From assembly GCF_042747725.1 (NCBI RefSeq), contig NZ_JBHZGO010000098.1, positions 1 to 64,000 on the forward strand: a stretch of DNA of 64,000 nt, in the 5' to 3' direction. The DNA is from FACHB-T130 sp042747725. Lineage in GTDB: Bacteria > Cyanobacteriota > Cyanobacteriia > Cyanobacteriales > FACHB-T130. The notes beneath the pieces are model-generated. The model had not been told where the DNA came from, did not search any database, and worked only from the letters and a program-made list of their open reading frames with translations. Below, piece by piece: positions 7,078 to 15,965 of this stretch (position 1 is the stretch's first letter; every line of letters begins with the position of its first letter). The position numbers and the translations under genes were made by a program.

Positions 7078-9849
7078 ATGGTTCGACGAAAGAATATACC
7101 GACATTACAGCAAGCAGGAAGGACGGGGACAACCCGACCTTACGATAGAGAAAACTTGCTAAATCGAATTACGACGCGAATTCGCCAATCTTTAGAGCTA
7201 CAAGAGATATTGGCGACAACAGCGCGGGAAATTCGTTCCTTTTTAGACATGGATCGGGTCAAAATTTACCGATTTCATCCGGATGCCAGTGGCGAAGTGA
7301 TTGCCGAATCTATAAATGGCGATCGCTTACCCTCTATGATGGGGCTGCGGTTTCCAGCGGAGGACATTCCTCCCCATGCTCGTGAGTTGTTTGTCAAAGT
7401 CCGCCAGCGAGTCATTATCGATGTCGTTTCTAGGCAGAAAACTCAAGAGCAGTTAGATTGTCTATCAACCGGCAGAAATCTAGCAACTAGAGATATCCGC
7501 TATTCCCCAGTCGATCCTTGCCACGTCGAATATCTGACGACGATGGGGGTGAGGGCTTCTCTAGCCGTGCCAATCCTGCATCAAAACAGCTTGTGGGGGT
7601 TGTTGGTGTGTCACCACGTGTCCCAGCGAAAACTTAGCGAACAAGAGTTGCAAATTGTCCAGCTGCTGGTGGATCAGGTGTCAATTGCGATCGCTCAGTC
7701 CCATCTTCTCCAAACCGCACGCGAACAAGCTCAGCATGAGTCAACGATCAACCAAATCAGCAGTCTGCTCCACTCCCCATTAAAAATTTCCGAAATTCGG
7801 CAGACCGTTTTAGAAAAAACCGTTAACGCCTTACAGGGTGACGCTGGCAGATTGTATATTACAGCAGATACAACTGGTCAACCTGCTCAACTTTATACCT
7901 CTGGCAAGCAGCCAATCCTGCCTTGGATTGAAGAAACTCCCTTTTGGCAACAAATTATCTCCGGGAAACCGAGAAGCGTCAGCATCCCAGGCAGTGCTAC
8001 TGCAAACCATTACAAAGACAACAATCAAGCCGTCAGTCATCAGAATCTTATCCAGGAATCTTCTGACTCCTGGTTTCTAGAGTCAGAATTTAACCCTCAA
8101 AACCATATCCTTGAATCTTCGCGCCACCGCTACGGAGCAGCTAGCGAAATATCAAATTTTAAAAGTCAAAATTTTCTCTACACCATTCCCGATTTATATC
8201 AAGAACCACAACTAAAGTATTTAGCCTCTGCTTTCAAGCCAACGACCATTCGCTCTATTTTAATCGTGCCTCTGACATATCATCAGCAATGCGTAGGGTG
8301 TCTCACCATCTTCCGCCATGAGATGAATACAGAAACCCTATGGGCAGGGCGTCAGAATTCCGACGAACGCAACGTGCGCCCCCGCCAGTCATTTGAAGCA
8401 TGGCGAGAAATCACCCAAGGACAAGCTAAAGAGTGGACGCAAGAAGAACTCAAGCTGGCTCAAGCTGTGGGAACCCACCTCTACATGGCAGTAATGCAAA
8501 GGCGGGTAGAGGATACAATCCGACATCAGGCGTCTCATGACCTCTTAACTGGTTTGCCCAACCGACTGCTATTCAATGACCGGCTTTCTCTGGCACTAGC
8601 AAGCACTCATCTGAATCGCGGCGATATGCTGGCGGTGGTGTTTCTCGACCTGGATGGCTTCAAAACGATTAACGACACTCTCGGTCATGCCGTAGGCGAC
8701 CTGCTGCTGCAAGGTGCGGCTCGACGCATCGCAGACTGTCTGCGAGAAAGCGACATTGTTGCTCGTTGGGGTGGGGATGAATTCACCATTATGCTGTCCC
8801 CAATCACTTGTCTGGAAGATGTTACCAAGATTGCGAAAAGAATTCTGGGTTCCCTAAACGTTCCTTTTCATTTTGACGATGTAGAGACATATCATGATAG
8901 CTCTTTACACATCAAGGCGAGTTTGGGGATTGCTTTAGCTCCTTATGATGGGGAAGATGTAGAAACGCTGTTAAAAAACGCCGATGCGGCGATGTACAGA
9001 GCCAAGCAACAAGGTCGCAATAATTACCAGCTATATACACCAGCCCTGGGGGCAAAAGCGCTAGAACGACTGAGGTTAGAAAACAGACTTTACAAAGCCT
9101 TAGAACGCGAGGAATTTCTGTTACATTACCAGCCGCAAGTAGACTTAAAAACAGGTCAAATTGTGGGCATGGAAGCGCTGATTCGGTGGCAATCTCCAGA
9201 ACTAGGATTAATTCCACCTTATCAATTTATTCCCCTTGCAGAAGAAACGGGTTTGATCTGTCCGATTGGAGAATGGGTTTTGCGGACAGCTTGCATGCAA
9301 AATCGTCTTTGGCAATTACTTGGCTTGCCGCCAATCCGGGTTGCCGTGAATCTTTCAGGGCGTCAAGTTCAGCAACCCAATTTAGTAAAAGTTGTTAAGC
9401 AAGTTCTGGCTGAAACTGAGTTGGAACCTCGTTATCTGGAACTCGAAATTACTGAAAGCATTGCGATGCAGGATGTGGAATGGACAATTTCTGTGTTGCA
9501 GAAGTTGCAGGATCTGGGAATTCACATTTCAATGGATGATTTTGGGACGGGTTATTCTTCACTGAGCTATCTAAAACACTTTCCGCTCAATACGCTAAAA
9601 ATCGATCGCTCATTTATTCGCGATCTGATGACGGATACTCATGATGCTGCGATTATCAAGGCAGTCATGGCACTGGGTCATGGACTCAATTTAAAAGTGA
9701 TTGCTGAGGGTGTTGAAACAGTAGAACAATTGGATTTTTTGTACTCAGTTCAGTGTGATGGCTTGCAGGGTTATCTGTTTAGTCCCCCGGTTCCGGCGGA
9801 AGCGGCAACAGAGCTTGTTAAATCTAAGAGGTTAAAAAATAAAAGTTAG
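7078..9849 (+). CDS. Cph2-like knotless phytochrome with GGDEF and EAL domains
   Basis: This 923-aa light sensor likely controls cyclic di-GMP. GAF1 (about 25-210) has the phytochrome FPAEDIP motif (D96) and the bilin-attachment pair C148-H149 in DPCHVEYL. GAF2 (about 225-475) carries the tongue motif PRQSF at 435-439 followed by W442, as in Cph2. There is no N-terminal PAS domain. GGDEF (about 485-650) is intact at 565-569, with an upstream RESD inhibitory site. EAL (about 670-915) has EAL at 699-701 and DDFGTGYSSL, so both synthesis and hydrolysis of cyclic di-GMP look possible. This matches the GAF-GAF-GGDEF-EAL front of Synechocystis Cph2. It is transcribed alone from a 208-base spacer. 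Confidence 0.88.
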   Translation: MVRRKNIPTLQQAGRTGTTRPYDRENLLNRITTRIRQSLELQEILATTAREIRSFLDMDRVKIYRFHPDASGEVIAESINGDRLPSMMGLRFPAEDIPPHARELFVKVRQRVIIDVVSRQKTQEQLDCLSTGRNLATRDIRYSPVDPCHVEYLTTMGVRASLAVPILHQNSLWGLLVCHHVSQRKLSEQELQIVQLLVDQVSIAIAQSHLLQTAREQAQHESTINQISSLLHSPLKISEIRQTVLEKTVNALQGDAGRLYITADTTGQPAQLYTSGKQPILPWIEETPFWQQIISGKPRSVSIPGSATANHYKDNNQAVSHQNLIQESSDSWFLESEFNPQNHILESSRHRYGAASEISNFKSQNFLYTIPDLYQEPQLKYLASAFKPTTIRSILIVPLTYHQQCVGCLTIFRHEMNTETLWAGRQNSDERNVRPRQSFEAWREITQGQAKEWTQEELKLAQAVGTHLYMAVMQRRVEDTIRHQASHDLLTGLPNRLLFNDRLSLALASTHLNRGDMLAVVFLDLDGFKTINDTLGHAVGDLLLQGAARRIADCLRESDIVARWGGDEFTIMLSPITCLEDVTKIAKRILGSLNVPFHFDDVETYHDSSLHIKASLGIALAPYDGEDVETLLKNADAAMYRAKQQGRNNYQLYTPALGAKALERLRLENRLYKALEREEFLLHYQPQVDLKTGQIVGMEALIRWQSPELGLIPPYQFIPLAEETGLICPIGEWVLRTACMQNRLWQLLGLPPIRVAVNLSGRQVQQPNLVKVVKQVLAETELEPRYLELEITESIAMQDVEWTISVLQKLQDLGIHISMDDFGTGYSSLSYLKHFPLNTLKIDRSFIRDLMTDTHDAAIIKAVMALGHGLNLKVIAEGVETVEQLDFLYSVQCDGLQGYLFSPPVPAEAATELVKSKRLKNKS

Positions 9850-10072
9850 AAATTATCAATTTGTAGGACAGGGCGATGCTCTCAATGATTTTGGTGTACG
9901 CTAACGCGAAGAGCTGCTTATAGGATGTTTGAAAAGTTGTATTGGCATCAATACGGTTCGGTTAAAAATAATTGTAGGTTGGGTTTCGTTCCTCAACCCA
10001 ACAAAACATAAGCATTTGTTGGGTAACGTTGCCTCAACCATTCCCTACGCGAACTAACGCGAAGAGCCGCGT
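9850..10072. repeat. Spacer built of dispersed cyanobacterial repeats
   Basis: The spacer between two convergent genes holds the TACGCTAACGCGAAGAGC unit twice (about 9898 and 10041) and an inverted pair of the type TTGGGTTTCGTTCCTCAACC (about 9975-10050). Related sequence is seen at 24900-24960. The repeat continues into the last codons of the downstream minus-strand gene. Confidence 0.6.
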
Positions 10073-12922
10073 CTAGCCGCATACGCTAACGCGATCGCGT
10101 CCCTCTTTTTTCGCTTGATACAGCGCCTCATCGGCTGCTGTAATCAGCGCTGCCGGTGAAGACGTTAAACTGGGAACCATGCTGGCGACACCCAGACTCA
10201 GCGTGACGTATGGGCTGACTGGTGAGTGGACGTGGACAATCTCTAAGCTTTTCACCATTGAACGGATCGACTCGGCGATGTAACCGGCACCCGCAGAGGG
10301 AGTGTTGGGCAAAATTAGGGCAAACTCCTCGCCTCCATAACGGGCAACTAGATCGCTTGAGCGCTTCAGCATCAAACGAATCGCACCAGCAACCTGTCGC
10401 AAACAGCTATCTCCAGCTTGATGACCGTAGGTATCGTTGTAGATTTTAAAACAGTCAATATCGCAGAAAATCAGCGAAATCGGCGCTTGTTCTCGTGCCA
10501 GCCGCCGCCACTCTTGGGCTAGATATTCGTCAAACCTGCGCCGATTCGCCACCTGAGTTAAGCCATCCAGAGAAGCGATGCACTGCAACTCCCGGTTGGC
10601 TTCCTCCAGCTGTTTGAAGAGGGAAGACTGCTGAATTGCGATCGCTAACCCGACGGACAATTGTTGCAACAACTTAATTTCATACGGCTCCCAGTGACGA
10701 GATCCAGAGCATTGATGGACGCAGAGTATCCCCCATAAATGAATTTTGGCAGATGGATTCGATAAAGGGGGACGCAAAGGGGCGGCATTTTGGGTTTTGG
10801 ATTCATTCTTCCCTTCTCGGTTTCCCCCTCCCTGTTCCCGAATCAAGATTGGCACCATCAAATTTGCCTGAATTCCTGCTCCTGCCAGTAACTTCACGTA
10901 ACTCGCAGGCAGATCCGCTTGGTAAATATCATCCACCGCCGACACATACCCGGTGGTTTGAAACTTTTGGATATATTCCGCCTCAAAGCAGGGGTCATAC
11001 AGCGAGACATCCAGAATAGATTCACCACCGGGTGCGACAGATTCGACGACAAAGCAGGCACCGCGAGGATCGAGCCGATAAAGAGCAACTCGTTCCGCTT
11101 GCAGAAAGTTTCGCACCTCCGCAACCGCTGTGTTGAGGATTTCGTTCAAATGCAACGATTGGCGGATGCGCCCTTGTATCCTCCCTAGCAAGCGCTCCCG
11201 CTCAATAGAAGAGTGCAATGCCTCCTCCGTTCGCGTCCGTTCGGTAATGTCAAGAAAGCTCCACACCCTGCCAATGATTTGTTCGCCGAGTCGGTGCGGT
11301 GTGGAGTAGCGCTCAAAGATTTTCCCATTTTTTAATTCCAGAATGTCGTCTGCCTTGGCTTCTGGTTGCCTGGAAAGTTCCCAAACCCGTCTCAGATAGG
11401 CTTCTGGCTCTTTAAGCTGGTTTTTAAGAAAGATTAGTCGTTTGTCAGCGCGAGGTGAGCCTATCAGGTCTTCTGGAACCTGCCACATCTGAAGAAATTT
11501 CTGATTGTAAGTGACAATATCTCCTTCCAGGCTCACTGCCACGATGCCGTCCGCAGTTGATTCAAGCGTGGCGCGAAGCAGAGAAAGCGATTTCTCAACT
11601 TTCTCCTCTGCGGCTTTACGCTCTGTGATATCAACGTAAGCGATCGCAACACCATAATCTTTGAGAGGAATGGGAATAGCAGTAACGTTAATCCAGGTTA
11701 TTTCATCCTGGTCGTTCACAATTCCCATTTCTCGATTTTCAATCACTTTATTTTCTTTTAATGCTCGAACGCTAGCAAATTCTTCCGGTGGCATTGGGGT
11801 GCCATCCGGTCGAACGATGCGCCATTCTTTGCTGTCACAGCTTCTTGTTTTATGTTTTTCAGTGGATAAACCGAGAATCTTTTCTGAAGCTTGATTAGCT
11901 TCAATAATATTGCCGTTTTTATCGGTAATGCAAATGCCAATTGGAAAACGTTGAAAAATAACTTTGTATTTTTCTTGACTTTCTCTTAACTCGGTTTCTG
12001 CCTGCTGGCGCTGGCTAATATTGCACGAAACGGCGATGATTTCTTGCACTGCACCCGTATCCGGATGGCGGATAGTTCGGAGCGTAGTTTTTAACCAGAT
12101 GTAATAACCTTGCCGATGACGAATCCGGTAGCTAACTGTGCCGATTTCTGGAAAGTTTAGCTGGGTTGAATGTTCTCTTAAAGTAACAGTGTCATTCTGA
12201 GCAAATTGCTCCATCACTACCAAATCTTGCGGGTGGCAAAATTCAAGCACCGAGTGTCCCAGGAGTTCATCCGGCTCATATCCCAGTAAAATACTGCATA
12301 CAGGTGAAACGTAAAGATAAACACCTTCCGGAGTGTGAGTGGAAATCATGTCGGTGCAGTTTTCTGCCAGCAATCGGTAACGAGCTTCCCTCTCAGGCAA
12401 TTCTAAGTTTGAATAGCCGAAGAAGTTTTCCGGTTTCGGGTTATAGCGATCGCTAACGACTGGCATCAGACTGGTTGGCGTCATGATTCCTACCAGTTGA
12501 CCGGATTCGTCCTGTACAATCAACAGATGGCGAATCTGATGGTGGCGAAACAGTCGGCTGATGGTTTGGATATCTTGTACTTGGGATTCGTTGAGGGTGA
12601 TGAGTGGCTGGTTCATCAGTGCAGCGATCGCTACACCTTGAATGTCCCTACCTAAAGCCGTAACTTGAACTAAGTCCCGTTCTGTAAAAATTCCGATCGG
12701 GGTTTGTGTTGCTACTTGTGTTGGTTCTTCCGCCGTTACCTGCTGTTGCTCTACCACGATGACACAGCTAGCCTGTGCCCGACTCATCAATGCGATCGCC
12801 TCTGTGGCTAGCGTGTCTGGAGTCACTGTCAGAGGGTTACGATCAATTGCTTGATGGAGCGGTAAAGCGTAAGGGTCGAGCATAGAGAATATATTATTAG
12901 TTTCTTTAATAAAATTAACCAT
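10073..12922 (-). CDS. CBS-PAS-GAF-GGDEF diguanylate cyclase
   Basis: A protein of 949 aa. Domains in order: two CBS motifs (about 20-158), three PAS/PAC units (about 178-310, 315-440, 445-565), a cyanobacteriochrome-like GAF (about 575-768) and GGDEF (about 785-945). The active site GGEEF is at 863-867, with an RSSD inhibitory site before it, so it should make cyclic di-GMP. The GAF keeps the second-cysteine motif DPCF (D643-C645-F646), but the canonical Cys-His is replaced by S674-Y675, so covalent bilin attachment at the usual site is not expected. A low-complexity insert of about 32 residues sits between VPIL and LWGIL. The last codons lie in a dispersed repeat. Confidence 0.88.
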   Translation of the reverse strand: MVNFIKETNNIFSMLDPYALPLHQAIDRNPLTVTPDTLATEAIALMSRAQASCVIVVEQQQVTAEEPTQVATQTPIGIFTERDLVQVTALGRDIQGVAIAALMNQPLITLNESQVQDIQTISRLFRHHQIRHLLIVQDESGQLVGIMTPTSLMPVVSDRYNPKPENFFGYSNLELPEREARYRLLAENCTDMISTHTPEGVYLYVSPVCSILLGYEPDELLGHSVLEFCHPQDLVVMEQFAQNDTVTLREHSTQLNFPEIGTVSYRIRHRQGYYIWLKTTLRTIRHPDTGAVQEIIAVSCNISQRQQAETELRESQEKYKVIFQRFPIGICITDKNGNIIEANQASEKILGLSTEKHKTRSCDSKEWRIVRPDGTPMPPEEFASVRALKENKVIENREMGIVNDQDEITWINVTAIPIPLKDYGVAIAYVDITERKAAEEKVEKSLSLLRATLESTADGIVAVSLEGDIVTYNQKFLQMWQVPEDLIGSPRADKRLIFLKNQLKEPEAYLRRVWELSRQPEAKADDILELKNGKIFERYSTPHRLGEQIIGRVWSFLDITERTRTEEALHSSIERERLLGRIQGRIRQSLHLNEILNTAVAEVRNFLQAERVALYRLDPRGACFVVESVAPGGESILDVSLYDPCFEAEYIQKFQTTGYVSAVDDIYQADLPASYVKLLAGAGIQANLMVPILIREQGGGNREGKNESKTQNAAPLRPPLSNPSAKIHLWGILCVHQCSGSRHWEPYEIKLLQQLSVGLAIAIQQSSLFKQLEEANRELQCIASLDGLTQVANRRRFDEYLAQEWRRLAREQAPISLIFCDIDCFKIYNDTYGHQAGDSCLRQVAGAIRLMLKRSSDLVARYGGEEFALILPNTPSAGAGYIAESIRSMVKSLEIVHVHSPVSPYVTLSLGVASMVPSLTSSPAALITAADEALYQAKKEGRDRVSVCG

Positions 12923-13593
12923 TTTTATTAATTATCTTAAATCTAAATTGAACAAAGCGCGATCCCTTTGGTGTGTAACACGGTAGGTAGTAAGCATAGG
13001 AGTAGCTCTTCAATCACCCCTGACTAGGCGGCTAAGGCTTTACAGACAGCTTTTTAAGCGATGCAACAATTGTATTTTGTAATAAAAAAACTAGCTAGCT
13101 AAAAATCCTCACCGAATAGAAGGGCGAAGTCATTAACATTCTTTATCAACTTTCTAGGCAAAAACCGGACGAGACAGCAATTTACTTCTAAAAAAAGTCT
13201 AAAATCTGCTGCCAAGGGTGCCTCTAAACAGAACCGGATTTGCTCAAAGGTTAGCGCGATCCGTCGCACTTGCCAACGCTATAGCAGTCCTAAATGATTC
13301 GTGAAGGCGAGATACCCGACTTCTCTTACGAAGTCGGGTATCTAAACCGCTGGCATCTCACAACTCAAATAGGATTGCTATATCTAATTAGAAAATAAAA
13401 ACATCAAACAATAAAATTAATCCTTTAATTTGCTAAATTTGCTAATATATTGCAGTTGTTGTCTTGCTTAAAAGAACGATCTAGTCTAGAGAGAGGTATT
13501 CAGTCCTGGGCTTGGTCAATTAAACTGAAGGCGCATTGCTGAATGCCGACGGCTAAACACATATCCAAATCTAGAGAATTCAAAAATCCTAAA
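12923..13593. other. Long intergenic region with a MITE-like element
   Basis: 671 bases between divergent genes. The left half has A/T runs and no frame or RNA fold that I can name. The right half contains the inverted-repeat element at 13280-13382 and an AT-rich stretch that probably holds the glutaredoxin promoter. A longer in-frame ATG for the glutaredoxin exists at 13543 but seems too far upstream. Confidence 0.6.
13280..13382. mobile_element. MITE-like element, family A, copy 1
   Basis: A 103-bp element with terminal inverted repeats TATAGCAGTCC and GGATTGCTATA (one mismatch). It encloses a strong internal hairpin (GATACCCGACTTC / GAAGTCGGGTATC). The same ends occur at 33299-33405, and degraded copies at about 15536 and 33462. 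It encodes nothing. Confidence 0.7.
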
Positions 13594-13908
13594 ATGTTTG
13601 ACTTTCTTAATCCAATCCTAAAGCGTCATCCAGAACGCAACAAAGCCAACGTTGAAATCTATACTTGGCAAACTTGTCCCTTTTGTATCAGAGCAAAGAT
13701 GTTGCTCTGGTGGAAGGGCGTCAACTTTACCGAATATAAAATTGATGGTGATGAGGCAGCCAGAGCTAAGATGGCTGAGCGTGCCAACGGGAGTCGAAGC
13801 GTGCCGCAGATTTTCATCAATGAGCAGCACATTGGTGGAAGCGATGACCTCTATCAGCTGAATACAGACGGAAAATTAGACCCCCTACTGGCTCAACCCG
13901 CCATTTAA
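13594..13908 (+). CDS. grxC: Glutaredoxin, dithiol class (GrxC type)
   Basis: A small glutathione-dependent disulfide oxidoreductase. The active site is C28-P-F-C31 in TWQTCPFCIRAK. The GSH-binding SVPQIFI and GGSDDL segments follow. I chose the ATG at 13594 (104 aa, MFDFLNPILKRHPER) because the 17 residues before it are not typical and the family is 85-105 aa. It is followed after 57 bases by tadA on the same strand. A function in general thiol redox balance is inferred from the family. Confidence 0.9.
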   Translation: MFDFLNPILKRHPERNKANVEIYTWQTCPFCIRAKMLLWWKGVNFTEYKIDGDEAARAKMAERANGSRSVPQIFINEQHIGGSDDLYQLNTDGKLDPLLAQPAI

Positions 13909-13965
13909 GGCTAAAATTAGCCAGCACAGGCGAGTTTAGTTTGTATAGCCGGTACGGGCACTAGC

Positions 13966-14475
13966 ATGGCTATGGAAATTCCGCCACCAGGAATTGAGGA
14001 CTCTGCGTACCTAGTTCACCGACAATGGATGAGTCGAGCGCTAGAACTTGCCGAGAAGGCGGGTGATGCTGGGGAAGTGCCAGTGGGAGCAGTGATTGTT
14101 AGTGCAGATGGTAACTTGATTGCAGAGGGTGAAAATCGCAAAGAGCGCGATCAAGACCCGACTGCCCACGCCGAAATTTTAGCTCTTAGAGCTGCTGGGC
14201 AAGCAATGCAGAACTGGCACCTTAACCAATGCACCCTCTACGTTACCCTAGAACCTTGCCCCATGTGCGCCGGTGCGATCGCGCTAGCACGTCTGCGGCT
14301 TCTCGTTTACGGTGTGGACGATCCAAAAACTGGCGCGATTCGTACCGTTGCCAATATTCCAGATAGTGCTGGCTCTAACCACCGCTTGCCAGTCATCAGT
14401 GGTATCTTAGAGTCTGCCTGCCGCCAACATCTGCAATCCTGGTTTGCCCAGCGGCGCTTAAAAAGTCAAAAGTAA
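13966..14475 (+). CDS. tadA: tRNA-specific adenosine deaminase
   Basis: TadA converts A34 of tRNA-Arg(ACG) to inosine, an essential wobble modification. The zinc site is H68-A-E70 and the P-C98-P-M-C101 motif, both intact. Length is 169 aa, like E. coli TadA (167). A second in-frame ATG is at 13972. It follows the glutaredoxin gene closely and may share its transcript. The tail after the stop runs into short repeats (AAAAGTCAAAAG type). Confidence 0.93.
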   Translation: MAMEIPPPGIEDSAYLVHRQWMSRALELAEKAGDAGEVPVGAVIVSADGNLIAEGENRKERDQDPTAHAEILALRAAGQAMQNWHLNQCTLYVTLEPCPMCAGAIALARLRLLVYGVDDPKTGAIRTVANIPDSAGSNHRLPVISGILESACRQHLQSWFAQRRLKSQK

Positions 14476-14622
14476 AAAGGCAAAAGGCAAAACAAAAGAA
14501 TTGCTCTTATTATGTTTACTTTTACTCTGCTAATGACAGCATGAGAACTGTCCTTCTAGTAGAAGACAGATGCCGTAATCATACATAAGCTGGAATTATG
14601 GATGCTGTGAGAAGTTTTATTC

Positions 14623-15408
14623 GTGATGACTCAGTTCGACCCCTCTGAACAAACGATAGAGACACCAAAACCTGTCAAGGTAGTTCCTGTTACTTCCCGT
14701 GTTTTACCTTGGCTAGCTTCCTTAGGCTATAAGCTGACGAAATATCTTGTCATACCGTTTTATTTTGGTAAAGCCGAAGTCACCGGACAAGAGAATATCC
14801 CCGCTACCGGGCCGGTGATTCTGGCTCCGACCCATCGCGCCCGCTGGGATGCGTTTGTCGTGCCTCACGCCGCTGGACGACCTGTGACGGGTCGTGACCT
14901 GCGGTTTATGGTGTCAGCGGATGAAATGAAAGGGTTGCAAGGGTGGTTCATCAGCCGCATGGGAGGGTTTCCAGTGGATACTCGAAATCCGGGAGTTGGC
15001 ACTTTTCGTCATGGCGTCGAAGTTCTCCGCCAGGGAGAAGTGCTGGTCATCTTCCCAGAGGGCGGCATCTACCAGGATAAGCGCGTTCACCCCCTCAAGT
15101 CGGGTTTGGCTCGAATTGCCTTGCAAGTGGAATCCAGCCAACCAGAATTGGATGTCAAAATTGTGCCCATCAGCGTCCGTTACGGCAGCCCGGTGCCGCA
15201 TTGGGGCTGCGGTATCAAAGTTCACATTGGTTCGCCGATCTCAGTAGCGAATTATTGCAGCAATACGCCAAAACAAAGTGCGAAAAAACTAACCGCCGAT
15301 TTAGAAGCTGCGCTTAAACAGATAGATGGATGCGAAGTAGAAGAGGTGGATACGCTCTGTGCTGCTCCCCCCTTAGAGAAAGTATCGGGCGCTCAGTCAT
15401 CGTTTTAA
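14623..15408 (+). CDS. plsC: 1-acyl-sn-glycerol-3-phosphate acyltransferase
   Basis: This PlsC-family enzyme acylates lysophosphatidic acid to phosphatidic acid at the membrane. The HX4D catalytic motif is H71-RARW-D76. The glycerol-phosphate-binding FPEGG block is near residue 144, followed by KSGLARIA. Length is 261 aa, usual for cyanobacterial members. A GTG at 14623 is followed directly by an ATG at 14626, and either may be used. A hydrophobic stretch near residues 28-48 could contact the membrane. Confidence 0.88.
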   Translation: MMTQFDPSEQTIETPKPVKVVPVTSRVLPWLASLGYKLTKYLVIPFYFGKAEVTGQENIPATGPVILAPTHRARWDAFVVPHAAGRPVTGRDLRFMVSADEMKGLQGWFISRMGGFPVDTRNPGVGTFRHGVEVLRQGEVLVIFPEGGIYQDKRVHPLKSGLARIALQVESSQPELDVKIVPISVRYGSPVPHWGCGIKVHIGSPISVANYCSNTPKQSAKKLTADLEAALKQIDGCEVEEVDTLCAAPPLEKVSGAQSSF

Positions 15409-15535
15409 AATCTCTATCGCAATTCTCATTCATTCGCGAACAAAAGCTTTTAGGTAATTGGTAATGGGTAATTGGAGAGAACCCATTACTGATTACGGTT
15501 GCCGCTATTTCTATACATCAATTCGGATTGCTTGC

Positions 15536-15610
15536 TATAGACAATCCCATTTAAGTAGAGACGCGATATGTCGTGTCTCTACAGAGTTTCACGAATCATC
15601 TAGAGCGTCA
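15536..15610. mobile_element. Degraded MITE-like element, family A
   Basis: Sequence related to the 13280 element: a TATAGACAATCCCATTTAAG end, the GTAGAGACGCGAT...GTCTCTAC hairpin also present in the 33299 copy, and a TTCACGAATCATCTAG right end. The outermost right bases are lost. Confidence 0.5.
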
Positions 15611-15627
15611 GTCAATTACGGTATTGA

Positions 15628-15719
15628 TCGGGACTTACGCAAAGCTTATACATATAGAGTTTTGTAGGAGCAATCCCCTGTGGTTGCCCCCACATGTGGT
15701 GATGTTGCGTAAGTCCTGT
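15628..15719. mobile_element. MITE-like element, family B, copy 1
   Basis: Ends GGACTTACGCAA and TTGCGTAAGTCC are inverted repeats about 75 bases apart. The internal CCCCTGTGGTTGCCC segment is shared with the copy at 37676. There is no coding capacity. Confidence 0.65.
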
Positions 15720-15965
15720 TGATAAAAGTCAACTTAAGCCCTGGCGACTGGAAGTTGCGGCTACGCCAACCCCCCTTACCCCCCTTCAAGAAGAAGAGGG
15801 GCAGAAGTTGCTTCGCATTTATAAACTAAGCCCGCCTGACGCGGACTAAAGAAAAATCATGAGTTTTGAACTGGAGAAGGCAGGTGCGAGTCTGTATAGC
15901 TGCGGTTTCAACCGCCAAGCCAATCTTAAGTGGACACCAATGGGCACGGCAGTGCAGTGCCCTAC

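Larger units (their letters stand above)
15409..15965. other. Repeat-rich intergenic region
   Basis: 557 bases between convergent plsC and the subtilase gene. Contents: a GGTAATTGG-type short repeat near 15452-15475, a degraded family A element (about 15536-15610), a family B element (15628-15719), and a CCCGCCTGACGCGGACTAA dispersed repeat near 15831. No gene was seen. Confidence 0.7.
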
